A stretch of 64,000 bases of DNA from Candidatus Poribacteria bacterium (lineage in GTDB: Bacteria > Poribacteria > WGA-4E > WGA-3G). Below, piece after piece: positions 25,158 through 34,399 of the stretch. Every line of letters starts with the position of its first letter. Position 1 is the first letter of the stretch. Below the pieces are notes generated by a model. The model had not been told where the DNA came from and ran no database searches. It saw only the letters and a program-made list of their open reading frames with translations. The stretch lies in contig JAJEDB010000071.1 of NCBI GenBank assembly GCA_022821725.1, positions 1 to 64,000 of the forward strand, written 5' to 3'. The position numbers and the translations under genes were made by a program.

Positions 25158-26161
25158 ATACGTCTTTTTAGCGTTTGACGGACATTTTTCATACGATCAA
25201 GGTTAAAAAGGAATGCCCCGGCTAACTTCACAGGGAAGATCAATAGATGCAATGCCAAACTTGCGATATTCGGACGGACAGACACAGGACCATAGTTATG
25301 TTTTTTCATGAGGGCTGCATTTATCTTTTGGTTGAGGTAGATTTCAGCCGAACTGAGTCCCCCCCCAGTCGTGTCGTTGTGCCAGCTGTGTGCCCGATGC
25401 GGATTGATACCGAGTTGCTCGGGCTGGTCCTCCGCAACAGAAGATCCGACTTGCGGAACTTGAAGCATAGCCTCCGTGTAAGTAATACCGACAAAATCAC
25501 AGAGATGTTTGACAGTTGCTTTAGGATGCGCGAGGAGTTCCTCAAAATAGATGGAGGTAACCCGTTCATGTTGTAAAAATTGCTCAGCAGCGGTGACGGC
25601 AGTTCGCCAGATGTAACTAATGGTTATTGGATGATAGTTCACCCAGTCGCGGAACATTTCTTTCATTGGCAGATCGCTCCCACCGAGAAACCGACGTTTC
25701 CACTTCCTTTTTTGAGATAATAGCACATCACGCGGGTCACGGATCATATTGATAACCCGCGCGTTTGGGTACAACTGAAGGATATCGGCAATATAAAAAA
25801 CATTACGCGGCGTTTGGTCACAAGGGATCGTTCCACCGTTCACAGCAGCAACATAGTGGAGAAAAGCTTCAAAGAGTGCGGCTGGCGTTTCAGGGTAAGT
25901 GGTCAGCCTCTCAAGAAACGCCTGTGCCTCGCTTAAGAAACGGCGTGGATTTCCATGCGTGCGATATCCCTCTCGCTGAATACAATGCAACTGCGAAGTT
26001 AGTTCTTCTATCGCCTCCTTACGCGATGCTGATGAAAACGGGGGCGCACACAACTGACCAAAGAAGTGCAGCTCACCAAAAGTATAAACACTTGGATGCT
26101 TCCCTAAAATCCGTCCCATCATCGTTGTTCCGCTGCGACTATTCCCTACAACAAATACCAT
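25154..26161 (-). CDS. sulfotransferase 2 (polysaccharide locus)
   Basis: A 335-aa PAPS-dependent sulfotransferase starting with the phosphate loop MVFVVGNSRSGTTMMGRILG. RVINMIRDPRDVLLSQKRKW is the 3'-phosphate-binding motif and IYFEELLAHPKATVKHLCDF the C-terminal signature. It is coupled to sulfotransferase 1 by an ATGA overlap. The start codon is the ATG formed at the edge of a junction element, which supplies AAGG upstream. The two enzymes differ clearly, suggesting different positions of sulfation. Confidence 0.88.
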   Translation of the reverse strand: MVFVVGNSRSGTTMMGRILGKHPSVYTFGELHFFGQLCAPPFSSASRKEAIEELTSQLHCIQREGYRTHGNPRRFLSEAQAFLERLTTYPETPAALFEAFLHYVAAVNGGTIPCDQTPRNVFYIADILQLYPNARVINMIRDPRDVLLSQKRKWKRRFLGGSDLPMKEMFRDWVNYHPITISYIWRTAVTAAEQFLQHERVTSIYFEELLAHPKATVKHLCDFVGITYTEAMLQVPQVGSSVAEDQPEQLGINPHRAHSWHNDTTGGGLSSAEIYLNQKINAALMKKHNYGPVSVRPNIASLALHLLIFPVKLAGAFLFNLDRMKNVRQTLKRRI

Positions 26162-26362
26162 TTTTTAATTTTACCTTGCGGAGAAATGAAGGACGTTTGA
26201 ACTATTACATGCGCTCCACTTATCCGCCCTCCATTACATTACGGGCTACGGTTACGAAAATTAATTTAAGGCAGCAGCCGACAATAACGGCGCAGATGGA
26301 TACAGGAAAAACTTTCATTAAACCAATTGCTTAATTTAACGCCTTGCGAATAATTAAAAAAC
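26162..26362. repeat. junction element C
   Basis: The left end TTTTTAATTTTACCTTGCGG abuts the ATG of sulfotransferase 2. The right end near 26337-26362 reads GCCTTGCGAATAATTAAAAA (degenerate). The interior shares CCTCCATTACATTACGGGCT. A second CATTTCATTACGGGCTAC lies just outside the right end. Confidence 0.65.
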
Positions 26363-26406
26363 CATTTCATTACGGGCTACAAGTCTTGGTCTCCGAAGAA
26401 CGACTG

Positions 26407-28086
26407 TCAGTTTTTATCTTTTAATTTTAAGATTCCGAAACTGTTTTCAGGGATGACGAGTTCCGTTGACTTCCCGCGCCACTCTTGGATATGGACTTCG
26501 ATTTTGGCAGTCCCCTCCATTTCGGCGTTTCCACCGTTGGTCGCATTGAGCCTCTCATCAGCAACATAACGGTAGTCAATGCCGCCTTTGTAACGCTTAC
26601 CGTCAATTAGAAGCTGCGGTTCGTATTGCTCACCTGTCCGATTGCTAACGAGGATTGTCAGATGTTCTACAGCATTCCCACCGATGGCGTGCGCCTGAAT
26701 ACCGGGCATCTGTTTACCCTTATATTCTATGGCACCTTCAAGAACGGGCTGATTTCGAATTGAAAGGCGAAACTGTGTGTCAGCCCCAGCGAACGCTTCA
26801 CCGATGAGTTGAAAAGCCGGATAAACAGTCCGTCGAATCGTGTTACCGAAATCGGACTCTGGTTCACCGCCATATTTCCAAAATGTATTGGGGGTTGGGG
26901 GTGTTACGCGTGAAAACACAGGGAACCCCTTGCCGGGACCGGCAAGGACATGAAAGTTCGCTTGTGTGACGTTCGGAATCGCTAACATCTTTAGAAAAAA
27001 ATCACCCACATACATCGCATGAAGTTGCGTATTCGCGACCCGGTTTGCGGGGTTAGCGATGTTCCACTCAGTTATCCACATCTCTTTATTTGGAAACAGT
27101 TTTTCATAGTAGTCAATTGCCTCTGCGACATCAAAGTGAATCCATCCCATGAGGTAGCCTCGCATCTCCTCTATCTCTTTTTTTCGGATAGCTTTGTAGG
27201 CATAGACATGAACGGTATACGCATCGTAAAAACTATTATCGGCTGCGAGGCCTTCATCCCATTTCCGTTGTTGTTTCTTGACGAACCAGCCCTCTTTGTG
27301 GAAGGCGATCGGGGTAGCACACACGGATACCTTTATATCAGGGTTGACGGCTTTCATTGCTGCAGCATGCTTCTTGGCTTCCGTTATGTAGGTTCCAACG
27401 GTCGGGTATTTGTTGAGGTAATGTGGCAGATAGTATTCGTTCCCGAGTTCCCAATGCGTAATCTGATATCCTTTGTCTTTAGCGTAGCGGACCCATGCCG
27501 CACTCTCCTCTGGACTGCCTGCCCACAAGTTTACAACAATAATAGGTGTTATATTCAACGAGTGACATAACCGCATAAAATCGTCGAAAAGGATTTTACC
27601 GTTTCGCAGCCTTTGAAGTCTGACGTAATTTCCCTTCATCCGTCTATTCAACTTCGTACTGAGCGTCGATACCATTTCATCCTCAAAAAAGCCGCCAGGT
27701 TCCCAATGATAGAAGTTCCCAACCGCCCCACCAGGAAATCGTAGTGTCTTTGGTGCGAGTTTCTTCGTTAAGGCAACAAAATCGTCATCAAGGTAACCGT
27801 AATCGCCGTTCATCATGTTTGTATTGAAGCCGTAAAGTGCTTGACGGAGCGGTTGTCCGTTACGCGTATCGATCTCCAAAGAGAGTGTATCAGGCAGCGA
27901 TTTTTGGGTTTGACAACCGATTACCAGAAATAGGGTCATCATCCCCAGCAACCCCAGACACCCCATTGAAAGTAGGGGCTGGGTAACCCAGTCCCTACCA
28001 TGCCTTGAGTGCCTAAAATTGTGGGTGTATGCACGGAAGCCCCTTTCGAGGTTACGGATTTTAGAACACTTGCAAACTTTGGTCAT
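26407..28086 (-). CDS. glycoside hydrolase lipoprotein, clan GH-A (arabinofuranosidase-like)
   Basis: A protein of up to 559 aa. A lipobox (LFLVIGCQT, Cys near residue 58) indicates a lipoprotein. The catalytic TIM barrel has the acid/base in HWELGNEYYL and the nucleophile in MWITEWNIANP, the spacing and motif of GH51/GH39-like alpha-L-arabinofuranosidases, followed by a C-terminal beta-sandwich. The start is uncertain: 28086 overlaps the ligase stop (ATGA), but the first 40 codons are repeat sequence (residues MTKVCKCSKIRNLERG and a GGGGCTGGGTAACCCAG palindrome), so the ATG at 27963 (MGCLGLLGMMTLF) is an alternative. It probably trims the polymer or degrades a related host glycan. Confidence 0.72.
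   Translation of the reverse strand: MTKVCKCSKIRNLERGFRAYTHNFRHSRHGRDWVTQPLLSMGCLGLLGMMTLFLVIGCQTQKSLPDTLSLEIDTRNGQPLRQALYGFNTNMMNGDYGYLDDDFVALTKKLAPKTLRFPGGAVGNFYHWEPGGFFEDEMVSTLSTKLNRRMKGNYVRLQRLRNGKILFDDFMRLCHSLNITPIIVVNLWAGSPEESAAWVRYAKDKGYQITHWELGNEYYLPHYLNKYPTVGTYITEAKKHAAAMKAVNPDIKVSVCATPIAFHKEGWFVKKQQRKWDEGLAADNSFYDAYTVHVYAYKAIRKKEIEEMRGYLMGWIHFDVAEAIDYYEKLFPNKEMWITEWNIANPANRVANTQLHAMYVGDFFLKMLAIPNVTQANFHVLAGPGKGFPVFSRVTPPTPNTFWKYGGEPESDFGNTIRRTVYPAFQLIGEAFAGADTQFRLSIRNQPVLEGAIEYKGKQMPGIQAHAIGGNAVEHLTILVSNRTGEQYEPQLLIDGKRYKGGIDYRYVADERLNATNGGNAEMEGTAKIEVHIQEWRGKSTELVIPENSFGILKLKDKN
27972..27998. repeat. palindrome GGGGCTGGGTAACCCAG at the 5' end of the glycoside hydrolase gene
   Basis: GTA-GGGGCTGGGTAACCCAGTCCC-TAC, 27 bp, the same outer arms as at 21358. 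It is followed upstream by an ACACTTGCAAACTTT repeat (28057-28080). Together they make up most of the N-terminal extension of the gene. Confidence 0.7.
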
Positions 28087-29498
28087 AATGTTACCCTCAG
28101 CGGTCTATAGGTTGGGAGTGATCTATCACTGGCGAACATGAGTCCAGCGCAGAGCCAGAAGTAGAACCCATACCCTCGAAATTCAAGGGTTCGATTAAAG
28201 AAAAGTAAAAATACAGTAACGGCGACAAGACAGAGCATGATAATCGCGATCCGCTGTGTTACACCTGAGAAAGGTGCCTCCCTCTCCGATAGGGGCGGGG
28301 TTTCCCCGTCCCTGTGTAAGGGCGAGGTGAACTCGTCCCTCTTAGACTTCTTATAAAGCCGGAGGGCAGCGCGAAAAAGTTGATAAAATATCAAAGCGAA
28401 GAAACCCAATCCCAATATACCATAGAAACACAAGATGGCTACCCAATAGACATCCTTGAAACCGTTCTTACTGAGAACTTTAAGAAGGAATGAGCGTTTG
28501 CTCATATTAAGTTTCTCAATTGTGCTGTTCTGGTCAGCCCCATAACCCAAGACCGGTTTGTTAACAAGGACCGTCGGGACATTCCCGATCAACGCCCCCA
28601 ACCGCTGCTTTTGTGCCACACGGACATAGGACCCGGAAAATACGCCTGTTACGTTGCCGACGAGTCCAACCCTTGCTTTACGTGGGTTTATATATTCAAG
28701 GCCAAAGGGGTTCGCCACCGCGAGTAGTACCCCGAAGATTAAGACAGTCGCTAACGCTAAACGAAGGGTCTTTTTCCAACCGTGGTGGAAGAAGAACCAA
28801 GCACCACCGGCGAGAAGGGCGGAGAAGGTTGCGGCGCGTGAATATGAACGCGCTATAAAGAAAAACAGTATCGCTGCTCCAAGCAGATTCAGATACTCCA
28901 GTCGCCGAATACGAGAAAGATAGATAACAAGGACCAGAATCATAAAGACCCCGTAAATTACGGTATCTCCCAAAGTCCCGTAGACGCTGCCAATCTCTCT
29001 GCCGAGTTCAAGCAATCTGTACTCTTTGGTGAACCCACCAATGGTGAGCGTTGATTCGCGGGGTAGGAAGAAATCGAACGCGGCGGGTCCGCCTACCCAC
29101 TGAACGATACCCGCGACAAGTTGGAAAACCCCGACCACAAGAATTATGCGTAAAAGGGTTGTAACCCGTTTCTCCGACAGAGCGGAGTTCGCAATGAGAT
29201 AGAAGAGGACAATATATCGCGCAAAGGGTCGGATGTTGTAAAGACTGCCCATCAAGGGCGATCTGTTTATGAGCATTGAGAGTAGGACAACCGTGTAAAA
29301 ACCGATAATTGGCAAGTCGATTGCCGTCTTGACAAAAGGAATACCTCTGTGGAGTTTATGGATAACGAGTTTGCCAAAAGCGATATAGATGGTTATTTCG
29401 CCAAAGAATCTTAAATAGGAGTAGATAGCATCGCTAACAGGTAAAAACTTGAGTATAAACTCCTCAAAAGCAACGTATCCCGTCAAAAAATAAATCAT
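28083..29498 (-). CDS. O-antigen ligase / polymerase-like membrane protein (Wzy)
   Basis: A 471-aa protein with about ten membrane spans and a large periplasmic loop. The Wzy_C/O-antigen ligase region includes ARSYSRAATFSALLAGGAWF and later VGNVTGVFSGSYVRVAQKQR and NKPVLGYGADQNS, the last two matching the conserved RxxxW/GxG type loop. It polymerises repeat units or ligates polymer on the periplasmic side. The first ATG (29498) directly adjoins a junction element providing AAGG. Two in-frame palindromes are present near residues 385-400 (RDEFTSPLHRDGETPPLSER). Confidence 0.82.
   Translation of the reverse strand: MIYFLTGYVAFEEFILKFLPVSDAIYSYLRFFGEITIYIAFGKLVIHKLHRGIPFVKTAIDLPIIGFYTVVLLSMLINRSPLMGSLYNIRPFARYIVLFYLIANSALSEKRVTTLLRIILVVGVFQLVAGIVQWVGGPAAFDFFLPRESTLTIGGFTKEYRLLELGREIGSVYGTLGDTVIYGVFMILVLVIYLSRIRRLEYLNLLGAAILFFFIARSYSRAATFSALLAGGAWFFFHHGWKKTLRLALATVLIFGVLLAVANPFGLEYINPRKARVGLVGNVTGVFSGSYVRVAQKQRLGALIGNVPTVLVNKPVLGYGADQNSTIEKLNMSKRSFLLKVLSKNGFKDVYWVAILCFYGILGLGFFALIFYQLFRAALRLYKKSKRDEFTSPLHRDGETPPLSEREAPFSGVTQRIAIIMLCLVAVTVFLLFFNRTLEFRGYGFYFWLCAGLMFASDRSLPTYRPLRVTL
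28290..28345. repeat. two in-frame palindromes in the wzy-like gene
   Basis: TAGGGGCGGGGTTTCCCCGT-CCCTG (28290-28315) and AAGGGCGAGGTGAACTCGTC-CCT (28318-28342). Both keep outer AGGGNC/GTCCCT arms like the GGGGCTGGGT family but have different inner arms. Both are read through in frame. Confidence 0.6.
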
Positions 29499-29717
29499 TT
29501 TTTAATTTTACCTTGCGGAGAAACGACGTGCGTTTGGACTTTGACGTACGTTCCTGAAATCCGCCTGCGCCGTTGTTGCAGGCTACTGTCTTGGGTAAAC
29601 TAAAACCCGTAGCCCGTAATGTAATGGAGGGGTTTTTGCTTGGGCGTTTCCTCTAGATCTACGGAAAGGAACGTCAAACTTAAAACCAACCTGACCGAAC
29701 CGCAAGGAATAATTAAG
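29499..29717. repeat. junction element D
   Basis: About 218 bp between sulfotransferase 3 and the ligase. The left end TTTTTAATTTTACCTTGCGG abuts the ligase ATG. The right end CCGCAAGGAATAATTAAG contains the TAA of sulfotransferase 3. The interior has GCCTGCGCCGTTGTTGCAGG, GTAATGTAATGGAGG (inverted CATTACATTAC) and TCTACGGAAAGGAACGTC as in copy A. Confidence 0.75.
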
Positions 29718-30639
29718 AATTCCAAGAAGGAAGGTGTCTGTCTAATAACGCAGCCAATTGATCGTTAAATGGCTGAAAATACGCCATCTGGCGTTCACGC
29801 GTCTGTGGATTGATCGGCGGCGGTACTGAACCCATATTTTCCGTTGGAGACCTGTCGTTCCAATCCAGAACGGCTTTTCTCAACTTGTAAGCGGTGGCAT
29901 CGGGGAGCAATTTCCGAATCGCCCTTCTGAGTGGATTGTGGGATGCCAGAAATTGCGTAAAGAAAAGGTTGAATTTTTCGGAACGCGGCAGGGCGGCTTG
30001 GTTATGCCGTTCCCCGATTGTGGGGCTGAAATCCGCACTGATCCCTATACGCTCAAAGAGTTGCTGACAGACAACTGCGGCGTTATCCTTTAAATCATCA
30101 GTTAAGACGCAATGCACGCGACTGGCACCAAATTGGGTTATCAAATTCTTGACATGCGGGTAATAGATGCCGTTGTATTGATAAGCGCACTGTCTCCATT
30201 TAAACCAGTCTTCGTTCAGGCGGGCTTCCTCGGCAGCAAGTGCCTCTTCATAAGTTTTGATGTTCTCCCACCCTCTCCGCCGAGCCCACCAATAGGCAGA
30301 ATAGGCACGTGCCACGGGCTCCCGTAAGAGAACCACGATGTGTATATGAGGATTGTGTTCATAAATCCGTTGCATGACTTCCGGTGAATGCATCACCATC
30401 ACATTCTTCGCGATCAGACGCTTCTCCTGAATCTCATCGTGGGAATCCTGTCCAACAAAGTATTTCTCAAAAGCCCATTCATACCCGCGCGTATATTCAC
30501 GCGCCTGCAGGAAGAACGTCATCTCCGGTTGGGCATGCGTGTGGATATCGGGGTGCTGCGCCAAGTAGCGGAGGAGCGAAGAGGTCCCCGCCTTCTGTGC
30601 GCCAACGATCATCAACTGGATTTTTCCCAAGTTTTCCAT
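29713..30639 (-). CDS. sulfotransferase 3 (heparan-sulfotransferase-like)
   Basis: A 308-aa sulfotransferase with IQLMIVGAQKAGTSSLLRYL (PAPS 5'-phosphate loop), HIHIVVLLREPVARAYSAYW (3'-phosphate motif RxPxxRAxSxY) and a C-terminal LLPDATAYKLRK block. The GAQKAGTSS and REPVARAYS forms are those of carbohydrate (heparan/chondroitin-type) sulfotransferases. It overlaps sulfotransferase 4 by 28 nt. Its stop codon lies in the end of junction element D. Confidence 0.88.
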   Translation of the reverse strand: MENLGKIQLMIVGAQKAGTSSLLRYLAQHPDIHTHAQPEMTFFLQAREYTRGYEWAFEKYFVGQDSHDEIQEKRLIAKNVMVMHSPEVMQRIYEHNPHIHIVVLLREPVARAYSAYWWARRRGWENIKTYEEALAAEEARLNEDWFKWRQCAYQYNGIYYPHVKNLITQFGASRVHCVLTDDLKDNAAVVCQQLFERIGISADFSPTIGERHNQAALPRSEKFNLFFTQFLASHNPLRRAIRKLLPDATAYKLRKAVLDWNDRSPTENMGSVPPPINPQTRERQMAYFQPFNDQLAALLDRHLPSWNS

Positions 30640-31601
30640 GGTATCGATTTCCCAATCAATTCGCCGAGAGCCTGAACATCCGACGTGTAATAATCGATCA
30701 AACGGTGCCGCGTTTCTTCTGACACCTGCGTCTCCGCATCCGTCTGCGCGTTCAATCGGAGATAGAGTGGTTCAATTGTGCGTCTTATGGATCGCAACGG
30801 GATATGAAGGATCGGTTTGTCATGCGTCCACTGTCGCACTCGAAACCGGAAATCCCTATATTTTCGATGCAACTCAGAATTTCGCATCTGCTGCGTCCGA
30901 TTCGTTACTTTAAAGCCGTAATCGCCATAAAAACCGGCATCAATACCAGCGAAGTCACATAATTTTGCCATAGTGTCCGCGGGGTGTGCAGCAAGTTCCT
31001 CATAAAAAAGGATGTGGACACGCTCCGGACCGAATCGGTTAAAATAATGCTTCAGATAGATAGTATAACACCCCTGCTGAAGTGTTTGCAAGTGCTGTTC
31101 TTCTGTCTCTTCATGGCGATTCGTAGTCGCGAAAAGTAATTCAACATACGCGTCGAAACTCAAAGTTTGGGGCAACTTGCCAATTTGTTTCGCAAATCGA
31201 TACCAAGAGATCAACCTGGAAATCGGTTCACGGAGACTGAAGACTAACTTTGTATCGGGTAGCGATGCGGCAATTCTCTCACGAGCTGCATTACAATATA
31301 GATAGTCAGGGGTCGACTCCATCCGAAGCTGCGTTCCATCCACATCAGGAAACAAAAGATTGTATTCCTCCACAGCCTCCCCCTGCTGATCTTCTCTATA
31401 TCGGTATTTTGACGGAAGCGGATAGTCGCTGCTGAGAAAAAATCGGGTTTCCTTGTAGGTGGAGGCACAAATAGATGGGTGGTCGGCAAGATAGATGAAC
31501 AGCGACGTTGTCGCTGCCTTCGTGGTCCCCCCTATGATGAGATAGCGATAGTCCGCAACATTTTTTAAACTTACCTTGCGGGGCAATTGAGTAGGTTTCA
31601 T
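30612..31601 (-). CDS. sulfotransferase 4
   Basis: A 329-aa sulfotransferase. The 5'-phosphate loop is YLIIGGTTKAATTSLFIYL, an unusual variant (TTKAATT rather than xxKxGTT). The 3'-phosphate motif is KLVFSLREPISRLISWYRFA, with VHILFYEELAAHPADTMAKLCDF near the end. The chosen ATG at 31601 (MKPTQLPRKVSLKNVADYRY) means that codons 9-14 are the end of junction element E (CGCAAGGTAAGTTTAAAAAA), so the element contributes coding sequence here; the ATG at the element edge is out of frame. Confidence 0.82.
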   Translation of the reverse strand: MKPTQLPRKVSLKNVADYRYLIIGGTTKAATTSLFIYLADHPSICASTYKETRFFLSSDYPLPSKYRYREDQQGEAVEEYNLLFPDVDGTQLRMESTPDYLYCNAARERIAASLPDTKLVFSLREPISRLISWYRFAKQIGKLPQTLSFDAYVELLFATTNRHEETEEQHLQTLQQGCYTIYLKHYFNRFGPERVHILFYEELAAHPADTMAKLCDFAGIDAGFYGDYGFKVTNRTQQMRNSELHRKYRDFRFRVRQWTHDKPILHIPLRSIRRTIEPLYLRLNAQTDAETQVSEETRHRLIDYYTSDVQALGELIGKSIPWKTWEKSS

Positions 31602-31719
31602 GCTTGAAGTGCCTTCTCTCGAGTCGCCTGCGCCGTTGTTGCAGGCTTACGGTTTGGAACTAATTTTTCCCTATTAACCGATAACCATTTTATCGGAGAC
31701 CTCATAATTAAAAATTTAG
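31563..31719. repeat. junction element E (one end coding)
   Basis: The left end TTTTTTAAACTTACCTTGCGG lies inside the 5' codons of sulfotransferase 4. The right end (31705-31719, CATAATTAAAAATTTAG) is degenerate and reaches the stop of the flippase gene. The interior holds CGCCTGCGCCGTTGTTGCAG and a CGAGTCGCC motif. Confidence 0.6.
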
Positions 31720-33089
31720 AACCAAGACACCCGTGTTCTTCGGAGAAGATACGTCAGGTTCCCAACAGCAAGAACCGCAGTGATTGATACGGATAACGCA
31801 ACGGATAGCAGCCACCACGTCTCGATTAACCCATACGCTATCAGAAAATTGAGAATTGCCATCGCCACCATATTTGTGAAAATAGCGCGGTATGCCTTTT
31901 GCGCGTAAAGCCCGGCATTCAGCACAGGTATCAGACAGGAGAATACCATCCCTGTGCTGAGCCAAAAGAGGAGTTGTCCTATCAATTCAATTGACGTTTC
32001 ATCTATTGTTCCTCTCCCATACAAGAGCCAGCTAATCTTTCCATGGAATAGCAATAGGACCAGGGTTACTGGAAATCCGATGATGATAGCCATGCGTGCG
32101 TTTCGGTTGAGCGTCCGCCCTAATTCCATTTTATTCTTTGCTGCGTCGCGCTCGGTAGCCGTGCGATCACTATCACCGCGCCGGCGTGCTACCACTGTCG
32201 CCATATCTGGCAAACCGGTTGTCGCAATACTGATACCGATGAGGGTCTGTAACGCCGAAAAGATTTGGAAGGCAGACTTATAGAGCGTGATAGCACCACT
32301 GCCAAGTTGTGAAACAAGATACACCTCAACGAGTAAACGGTTCACGATTTGCCGTATCCCGAAACCGAGTGTCGGTAGGGCAACCGTGTTTTTCAAAGAA
32401 CGCAGCGTGTCCACAGAAACGCCTGTAAACGCATACCGGTGCCCCGTTCGATATGTACCGACGCACAGCCATACAAAATATGCGATAAATCCGCCTGTGT
32501 ATGCCATCACCACATAGTTTTCGAGACGCTGTGTATTCCACAGAATCAGAAATATAAACCCGGCGGTGCCCGCAGGTAAAGCATTTCGGAGTGCAACTGT
32601 TTTGAAATGTTGCTGGCTATTTAGGAAAGCCCCGAGGCCCGTGCTACCACATCCGAAGATAAGGAGAGGCGCACAAAATCGCAACAGTGTCGTAGCCTGC
32701 TGGATATCAACAGTCGATTTCCGTAACAACCCGCCCGCTATCCATGGTGCCAAAAGTTCGACCAGAATGAAAATCCCGAAGCCAATACTGAGCAACAAAA
32801 TTAGGAGACTGTTCGTGAAACGTTGGTATTCCGTGCGAGTCATCTCCTTCTCGCGTGTGACGAAAACCGGAACGAGACTAAATTTAGCACCTTCTCGGAC
32901 AATGGTATCCACCAACAGCACGACCGTTAATGCGGCAGTGAGTGCGTCCGCTGTATCGCTGAATCCGAAGCGTTTTGGAATCAACAGGACCCGGACGAGA
33001 AGACTCAACCCCATCCCAGCAAAGGTGATCCCCATCACCCAAAACGTTTTTTTAATGTTCCTTGCGGCTAAGTAACGTGGTCTGGACAT
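31716..33089 (-). CDS. lipid-linked oligosaccharide flippase (MurJ/Wzx type, MOP superfamily)
   Basis: About 457 aa from the ATG at 33089 (MSRPRYLAARNIKKTFWVMG), with about 14 hydrophobic segments. Family blocks of MurJ/MviN-like flippases are visible: VLLIPKRFGFSDTADALTAA, EGAKFSLVPVFVTREKE and IATTGLPDMATVVARRRGD. It should flip the lipid-linked repeat unit across the inner membrane. The track start at 33170 adds residues encoded by a short tandem repeat (MPKQYAETPKQKHPKQKH). The end of junction element F encodes AARNIKK within the gene. Confidence 0.8.
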   Translation of the reverse strand: MSRPRYLAARNIKKTFWVMGITFAGMGLSLLVRVLLIPKRFGFSDTADALTAALTVVLLVDTIVREGAKFSLVPVFVTREKEMTRTEYQRFTNSLLILLLSIGFGIFILVELLAPWIAGGLLRKSTVDIQQATTLLRFCAPLLIFGCGSTGLGAFLNSQQHFKTVALRNALPAGTAGFIFLILWNTQRLENYVVMAYTGGFIAYFVWLCVGTYRTGHRYAFTGVSVDTLRSLKNTVALPTLGFGIRQIVNRLLVEVYLVSQLGSGAITLYKSAFQIFSALQTLIGISIATTGLPDMATVVARRRGDSDRTATERDAAKNKMELGRTLNRNARMAIIIGFPVTLVLLLFHGKISWLLYGRGTIDETSIELIGQLLFWLSTGMVFSCLIPVLNAGLYAQKAYRAIFTNMVAMAILNFLIAYGLIETWWLLSVALSVSITAVLAVGNLTYLLRRTRVSWF

Positions 33090-33340
33090 TGAAGGGTTCG
33101 TATCCGAGTCGTCTGTGTGTTTTTGCTTGGGGTGTTTTTGCTTGGGCGTTTCTGCGTATTGCTTGGGCATTTCTGCGTATTTTTGCGTATTGTTGCAGGT
33201 TTCGTGTTAGTGGACAAGTTCCCAAACCCAGTTGCGAATGAACCAAACATCTGCTCGTAATGAAATTAGGTTCTCCTTAAATGGCATAATTTGTCTTTGC
33301 TTTACATTTGGAAAGCAGTCCAAGAGCGATAGTTAAAAAT
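33048..33340. repeat. junction element F with a tandem minisatellite
   Basis: The left end TTTTTTAATGTTCCTTGCGG is inside the flippase 5' codons. The right end (33331-33340, AGTTAAAAAT) contains the stop of the epimerase gene. At 33111-33199 short units TTTTTGCTTGGGGTG and TTTCTGCGTATTGCTTGGGC repeat in tandem. At 33255-33312 an inverted copy of the 18128 module occurs (GGCATAATTTGTCTTTGC). Confidence 0.65.
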
Positions 33341-34331
33341 TCCAACTTTCGGGTAGATTTTTGCGGATTTCGATATCAGTAAACGCAGCGGAAGTGCGGG
33401 GACCAACGGACTGCGCCCAGGTTGCCATTCTCTCTAACCCTTCGGGAAGGCCGACTTGTGATGTTTCTCCGAAGACGCCGTGGAATTTCTCGTGTGCGCA
33501 ATACGCGTGTTTCACCTCTTCTCTCGCACGCACGTTGATAACAGAGACTTCCTTTCCCATCGCTGTCATCACCAGGTCTGCCAATTCGTTGACGGATACA
33601 TGTTTATCCGATCCGACGTTAAAAACCTCTCCAGAGGCTTCGGGTATGTCCACAACGCGAGCGATATGTGGGGCGACATCGGCGATATGTGTGAAGGCGC
33701 GCGTTTGTTCACCGTCTCCAAAGATAACTAACGGTTCCCCTTGCATAATATTATTCATGAAAATACCAATGACGTTTCGGTACTTGTCTCCGATATTCTG
33801 GAGCTCACCGTAGACGTTGTGCGGACGGAAAATGGTATACTCCAAATCGAAGAGTCGTTTTGCGACGACAAGTTCCTGTTCAACGGCGTATTTGGCAATG
33901 CCGTAGGAATCTTCGGGCATCGGGACCAGTGCTTCGTGCATCGGGAGTTGGTTCGCGCCGTAAACAGCGATGGAGGAGGTGAACACAAAACGCTTGACGT
34001 TGTAGTTTACGGCTGCATTGATGAGATTTACACTCCCGATGAGGTTATTCTGGTAGTTAAAGCGTTTGATGAAGTGACTGAGTCCCTCCGCTGCATAGGC
34101 GGCGAGATGATAGATATAGTCGAATTGGTATTGCTCACAGAGTCGATTTATGAGCGGCACATCAAGGATGCTTCCTTCGACAAAGGTTACGGACGGGTTG
34201 AGATTCTCACGGAAGCCACCGCTCAAATCATCAAGTGCAACAACGTCTGTGTCTCCCTGGCGAAGAAGTTCATCAATTACGTGCGCGCCCATAAAGCCCG
34301 CACCGCCTGTGACTAATGCCGTTTTTTTCAT
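33333..34331 (-). CDS. NAD-dependent sugar epimerase/dehydratase
   Basis: A 332-aa extended SDR. The N-terminus MKKTALVTGGAGFMGAHVID holds GxxGxxG; the catalytic Ser/Tyr-x3-Lys are in FTSSIAVYGAN and DSYGIAKYAVEQ. It resembles UDP-glucose 4-epimerases and related nucleotide-sugar enzymes (EDSYGIAKYA, RPHNVYGELQNIGDKYRNVIGIF). It would supply a nucleotide sugar for the repeat unit. The start is preceded by AAAAAGGTAAAATAAAAAA, a form of the junction-element end. Confidence 0.88.
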   Translation of the reverse strand: MKKTALVTGGAGFMGAHVIDELLRQGDTDVVALDDLSGGFRENLNPSVTFVEGSILDVPLINRLCEQYQFDYIYHLAAYAAEGLSHFIKRFNYQNNLIGSVNLINAAVNYNVKRFVFTSSIAVYGANQLPMHEALVPMPEDSYGIAKYAVEQELVVAKRLFDLEYTIFRPHNVYGELQNIGDKYRNVIGIFMNNIMQGEPLVIFGDGEQTRAFTHIADVAPHIARVVDIPEASGEVFNVGSDKHVSVNELADLVMTAMGKEVSVINVRAREEVKHAYCAHEKFHGVFGETSQVGLPEGLERMATWAQSVGPRTSAAFTDIEIRKNLPESWNF

Positions 34332-34399
34332 TTTTTTATTTTACCTTTTTGTAGGACTTTTAAGAGAGTCTTGCATGCCTATTTTCCCTTTTTTCGCTA

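Noticed and set aside
33111-33199. Possible CRISPR array
   Set aside because: Units are 14-30 bp and directly adjacent without unique spacers; this is a minisatellite within a junction element. No cas genes are present.
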